A stretch of DNA of 60,752 nt, from NCBI RefSeq assembly GCF_014897315.1, contig NZ_JABUYL010000021.1, positions 1 to 60,752 of the forward strand. The letters are read 5' to 3'. The stretch comes from Proteus sp. FME41. GTDB lineage: Bacteria; Pseudomonadota; Gammaproteobacteria; Enterobacterales; Enterobacteriaceae. The position numbers and the translations under genes are program-made. This document shows, piece after piece, positions 57,905 to 60,752 of the stretch (position 1 is the first letter of the stretch; each line of letters opens with the position of its first letter). The notes under the pieces were generated by a model. That model ran no database searches. It had not been told where the DNA came from and saw only the letters and a list, made by a program, of their open reading frames with translations.

Positions 57905-59200
57905 ATGAAGCAGGCATTAAATGTTATTTTCGGACTTTTAATTTTATGCGTAACTACTCTAGTTAACGCTGAAGTTCGAATTGAAATTACACAAGGGGTG
58001 AATACTGCACGCCCTATCGGTGTTGTTCCTTTTAAGTGGGAAGGCACGGGTCAAATGCCAGAAGATATTGCTGGTGTGATTGCGGCTGATTTACGTAATA
58101 GCGGAAAATTTAATCCGATTGATGTATCTCGTATACCTCAACAGCCAGTGACGGCTTCTGAAGTCCAACCTGCACTTTGGACTGCATTAGGGATTGATTC
58201 TGTTGTTGTGGGGCGTGTACAACCGTCTGCTGATGGCCAATATTTAGTAAGCTATCAGTTAGTTGATGTTGCAGGCTCTCCTGGTGCAGTTTTATCTCAA
58301 AGTGAGTTTAAAGTGCCATCGAAGTGGTTGCGCTATTCTGCACATACTGCCAGTGATGAAGTTTTTGAAAAACTAACAGGGATCCGTGGTGCATTCCGTA
58401 CACGTATTGCTTATGTTGTTGTGACTAATGGTGGCGCATATCCTTACGAATTACGCGTTTCTGATTATGATGGCTTTAACCAAGATCGTGTTTATCGTTC
58501 ATCTCAGCCATTAATGTCACCAGCATGGTCACCAGATGGTGCTAAACTGGCTTATGTGACTTTTGAAAGTGGTCAATCTGCTTTAGTGGTACAAACATTA
58601 GCGTCTGGTGAAATTCGCCAAATTGCATCATTTCCACGACACAATGGTGCGCCGTCGTTTTCACCTGATGGCTCTAAACTTGCTTTTGCACTCTCTAAGA
58701 GTGGTAGCTTAAATCTGTATGTTATGGATTTAGCAAGTGGAAATATGACACAGGTAACCAATGGCAGAAGTAACAATACCGAGCCAAATTGGCTGCCTGA
58801 TGGACAGACCTTAGTCTATACTTCAGATCAAGGTGGTCGTCCGCAAATTTACAAGGTTAATATTAACGGTGGAACGCCAGAACGTATTACGTGGGAAGGT
58901 AAACAAAACCAAAACCCAGCAGTAAGCCCTGATGGCAGTTTCTTAGTTATGGTGAGTTCTGAAAGCGGTAGGCAACATATCGCTAAGCAGGATCTAGAAA
59001 CGAATTCCGTACAATATTTAACAGATACGTTTCTGGATGAAACGCCAAGTATCGCGCCTAACGGCACAATGGTTATTTATAGCTCTACACAAGGCTTAGG
59101 CACCATTTTGCAGCTAGTATCGACTGATGGACGTTTCAAAGCGCGTCTTCCGGCGACTGATGGTCAGGTTAAATCACCTGCCTGGTCACCGTTTATGTGA
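57905..59200 (+). CDS. tolB: TolB, periplasmic beta-propeller
   Basis: 431-aa periplasmic protein. Signal peptide to Ala22 (VTTLVNA before EVRIEI), an N-terminal alpha/beta domain to about residue 165, then a six-bladed propeller with repeated AWSPDG-, [11 protein letters not shown]-, LPDGQTLVY- and VSPDGSF-type strands. Binds Pal and TolA. The ATG at 57905 is 5 nt from GGGAG; the ATG at 57902 would be only 2 nt from it. Confidence 0.96.
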   Translation: MKQALNVIFGLLILCVTTLVNAEVRIEITQGVNTARPIGVVPFKWEGTGQMPEDIAGVIAADLRNSGKFNPIDVSRIPQQPVTASEVQPALWTALGIDSVVVGRVQPSADGQYLVSYQLVDVAGSPGAVLSQSEFKVPSKWLRYSAHTASDEVFEKLTGIRGAFRTRIAYVVVTNGGAYPYELRVSDYDGFNQDRVYRSSQPLMSPAWSPDGAKLAYVTFESGQSALVVQTLASGEIRQIASFPRHNGAPSFSPDGSKLAFALSKSGSLNLYVMDLASGNMTQVTNGRSNNTEPNWLPDGQTLVYTSDQGGRPQIYKVNINGGTPERITWEGKQNQNPAVSPDGSFLVMVSSESGRQHIAKQDLETNSVQYLTDTFLDETPSIAPNGTMVIYSSTQGLGTILQLVSTDGRFKARLPATDGQVKSPAWSPFM

Positions 59201-59245
59201 TGCATAAGAATTATGTATGGCAAACAAATAAAGGAACAAATAGAG

Positions 59246-59740
59246 ATGCAATTAAACAAAGTATTTAAAGGGTTGATGTTAGCATTACCACTCGTTGCTG
59301 TTGCAGCATGTAGCTCAAACAAAAACGATGACCAAACTGATACAAACACTGTACCTGTTGTTGAACAAGGTCCTACTGCTGAAGAATTAGCACGTCAGCA
59401 ATTAGAACAACTGCAACAAAATAACATTGTTTACTTCGGTTTCGACAAATATGACATTAGCTCAGACTACGCTAACCTGTTAGATGCACACGCTGGATTC
59501 CTGCGTGCTAATCCATCAGTACGTATTACTGTAGAAGGTCATGCTGATGAACGCGGTACTCCAGAATACAACATCGCTCTGGGCGAACGTCGTGCAAACG
59601 CTGTGAAAATGTACCTACAAGGTAAAGGCGTATCTGCTGATCAACTGTCAATCGTTTCTTACGGTAAAGAAAAACCAGCTGTACTGGGTCATGACGAAGC
59701 CGCTTATGCGAAAAACCGTCGTGCAGTACTGGCTTACTAA
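59246..59740 (+). CDS. pal: Peptidoglycan-associated lipoprotein Pal
   Basis: 164-aa outer-membrane lipoprotein. Lipobox LVAVAAC with the lipidated Cys22, an acidic-rich linker shorter than in E. coli, then the OmpA-like peptidoglycan-binding domain with [22 protein letters not shown]. Start MQLNKVFKG is preferred over an in-frame ATG 11 codons upstream. Confidence 0.97.
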   Translation: MQLNKVFKGLMLALPLVAVAACSSNKNDDQTDTNTVPVVEQGPTAEELARQQLEQLQQNNIVYFGFDKYDISSDYANLLDAHAGFLRANPSVRITVEGHADERGTPEYNIALGERRANAVKMYLQGKGVSADQLSIVSYGKEKPAVLGHDEAAYAKNRRAVLAY

Positions 59741-59749
59741 GAGAACGGC

Positions 59750-60520
59750 ATGAACAACAGTAACTTCAGACCTTTCTTGATGAGTCTGTTGTTACTGGTT
59801 GGCGTAGCGGCTCCTGTAGCCGCTATTGCCCAAGCGCCAATCAGTAATATCGGTTCTGGTTCGACCGATGAACGACTCGCCCAACTTGAGCGTTTTTCAA
59901 ATGCTCACAGCCAGCTTTTGACCCAATTACAGCAACAACTTGCTGATTCTCAGCGTGATATTGATATGTTACGTGGTCAAATTCAGGAAAACCAATATCA
60001 GTTAAATCAAGTTGTTGAACGCCAACGCAATATCTATCAACAGTTAGATAGCCTTGGTGGTAGCGCTTCATCACCATCAACAGAAGCTGCTCAACCTGAT
60101 AATACTGCTTCTACAACACCGCCTGCCGCAACTAACACAGGACAAGGTGATGAGAAGGCCGATTATAATGCAGCGATTGATATCGTATTGAATTCAAAAG
60201 ATTACGATAAGGCAATTGTTGAATTAAACAACTTTATCAATAACTATCCAAAGTCTAGCTATCAATCAAATGCACATTTTTGGTTGGGTCAGATGTATTA
60301 CTTAAAAGGTAATAAGGATCAGGCTGCAAGCACCTTTGCTATTGTTGTTAAGAACTATCCAAAATCTCAAAAAGCAAGTGAGGCCTTTTATAAAATTGGT
60401 CTGATCATGCAAGAGAAAGGGCAGAAGGATAATGCTAAAGCTATTTATCAACAAGTGATTAAGCAATATCCAAATAGCGCGGGCGCTAAATTAGCGCAGA
60501 AGCAGCTAGGAGCACTCTAA
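59750..60520 (+). CDS. cpoB: CpoB (YbgF), coordinator of PG synthesis and OM constriction
   Basis: 256-aa periplasmic protein: signal peptide ending AIA at about residue 27, a coiled coil (residues 38-100, trimerising), a Ser/Thr/Pro linker and three TPR repeats (DYNAAIDIVLNSKDYDKA, SNAHFWLGQMYYLKGN, SEAFYKIGLIMQEKGQ). 9 nt after pal; last gene of the operon. Confidence 0.95.
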   Translation: MNNSNFRPFLMSLLLLVGVAAPVAAIAQAPISNIGSGSTDERLAQLERFSNAHSQLLTQLQQQLADSQRDIDMLRGQIQENQYQLNQVVERQRNIYQQLDSLGGSASSPSTEAAQPDNTASTTPPAATNTGQGDEKADYNAAIDIVLNSKDYDKAIVELNNFINNYPKSSYQSNAHFWLGQMYYLKGNKDQAASTFAIVVKNYPKSQKASEAFYKIGLIMQEKGQKDNAKAIYQQVIKQYPNSAGAKLAQKQLGAL

Positions 60521-60523
60521 TTA

Positions 60524-60562
60524 TTAACCCCGTAATGTAAAATGTTACATTTTCGGGGTTAA
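60524..60562 (+). terminator. Terminator of the tol-pal operon
   Basis: TTAACCCCG / CGGGGTTAA with an inner ATGTAA / TTACAT pair; T-rich DNA follows (60568-60576). Confidence 0.75.
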
Positions 60563-60606
60563 ATGATTGTTTTTTAAGCTGTTGAGTGTTTTTTTGAAAA
60601 AAAACA

Positions 60607-60634
60607 TTGCACAAAAACATTAAATCAGTATTAT
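60607..60634 (+). promoter_or_regulatory. Promoter of the tRNA-Lys unit
   Basis: -35 TTGCAC, 16-nt spacer, -10 TATTAT, then a GC-rich discriminator TACCCGCC as in stringently controlled tRNA promoters. Confidence 0.7.
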
Positions 60635-60673
60635 TACCCGCCGTTGCCACAGAGAATGTGGCGCACTCGAAAA

Positions 60674-60749
60674 GGGTCGTTAGCTCAGTCGGTAGAGCAG
60701 TTGACTTTTAATCAATTGGTCGGGCGTTCGAATCGCCCACGACCCACCA
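60674..60749 (+). tRNA. tRNA-Lys (UUU)
   Basis: 76-nt cloverleaf beginning GGGTCGTTAGCTC, anticodon loop CTTTTAA (UUU), with encoded CCA. It follows cpoB as the lysT cluster does in E. coli; further tRNAs may lie beyond the window. Confidence 0.97.
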
Positions 60750-60752
60750 TTT

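Overview
This window is chromosomal DNA of an enterobacterium, most probably a Proteus species (Morganellaceae). The housekeeping proteins (GlnS, GltA, Fur, FldA, SdhA, SucA, CydA, TolB, Pal) read as close relatives of the Escherichia coli proteins. The DNA is AT-rich, intergenic regions are very AT-rich, and gene order is a condensed version of the E. coli nag-glnS-fur-fldA-seqA-pgm and gltA-sdh-suc-cyd-tol segments. No rRNA, prophage, insertion sequence or CRISPR array was seen.

Layout. (1) 1-11.7 kb: a leftward tRNA operon (Met-Leu-Gln, the Gln cut by the window edge), the leftward nagBAC operon divergent from nagE, then glnS, the chitoporin gene chiP and a DUF817 membrane protein. These genes take up and degrade GlcNAc and chitooligosaccharides, with candidate NagC and CRP sites upstream of nagE and chiP. 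(2) 11.7-20 kb: fur (with a short overlapping upstream frame), fldA, ybfE, ybfF, seqA-pgm, yehS, a parDE toxin-antitoxin pair whose toxin is broken twice, ybfA and ybgI. (3) 20-34 kb: the main accessory block, a leftward operon yehI-yehL-yehM-yehP-yehQ (giant DUF4132 protein, MoxR-type AAA+ ATPase, DUF5682 protein, CoxE-like VWA protein, SWIM zinc-finger protein), preceded by a truncated yehI paralog with its own terminator. I regard this as the best candidate for a poorly described molecular system here. (4) 34-36 kb: a divergent MFS transporter / AraC regulator pair. (5) 36-52 kb: the TCA-cycle and respiration block, gltA leftward and sdhCDAB-sucABCD rightward, then cydABX-ybgE. (6) 52-55 kb: a LysR regulator divergent from a DHA2-type MFS exporter and a SnoaL-like protein. 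(7) 55-60.7 kb: the Tol-Pal envelope operon ybgC-tolQRAB-pal-cpoB, then tRNA-Lys.

How they work together: NagE and ChiP bring in amino sugars, NagA and NagB feed them to glycolysis and NagC senses GlcNAc-6-P. GltA, Sdh and Suc form the oxidative TCA cycle and pass electrons to quinone, oxidised by cytochrome bd. Fur and FldA tie iron supply to this metabolism, and a perfect 9-1-9 Fur-box palindrome lies between gltA and sdhC. Tol-Pal maintains the outer membrane during division.

All calls come from reading the sequence and remembered family features; no database search was run.
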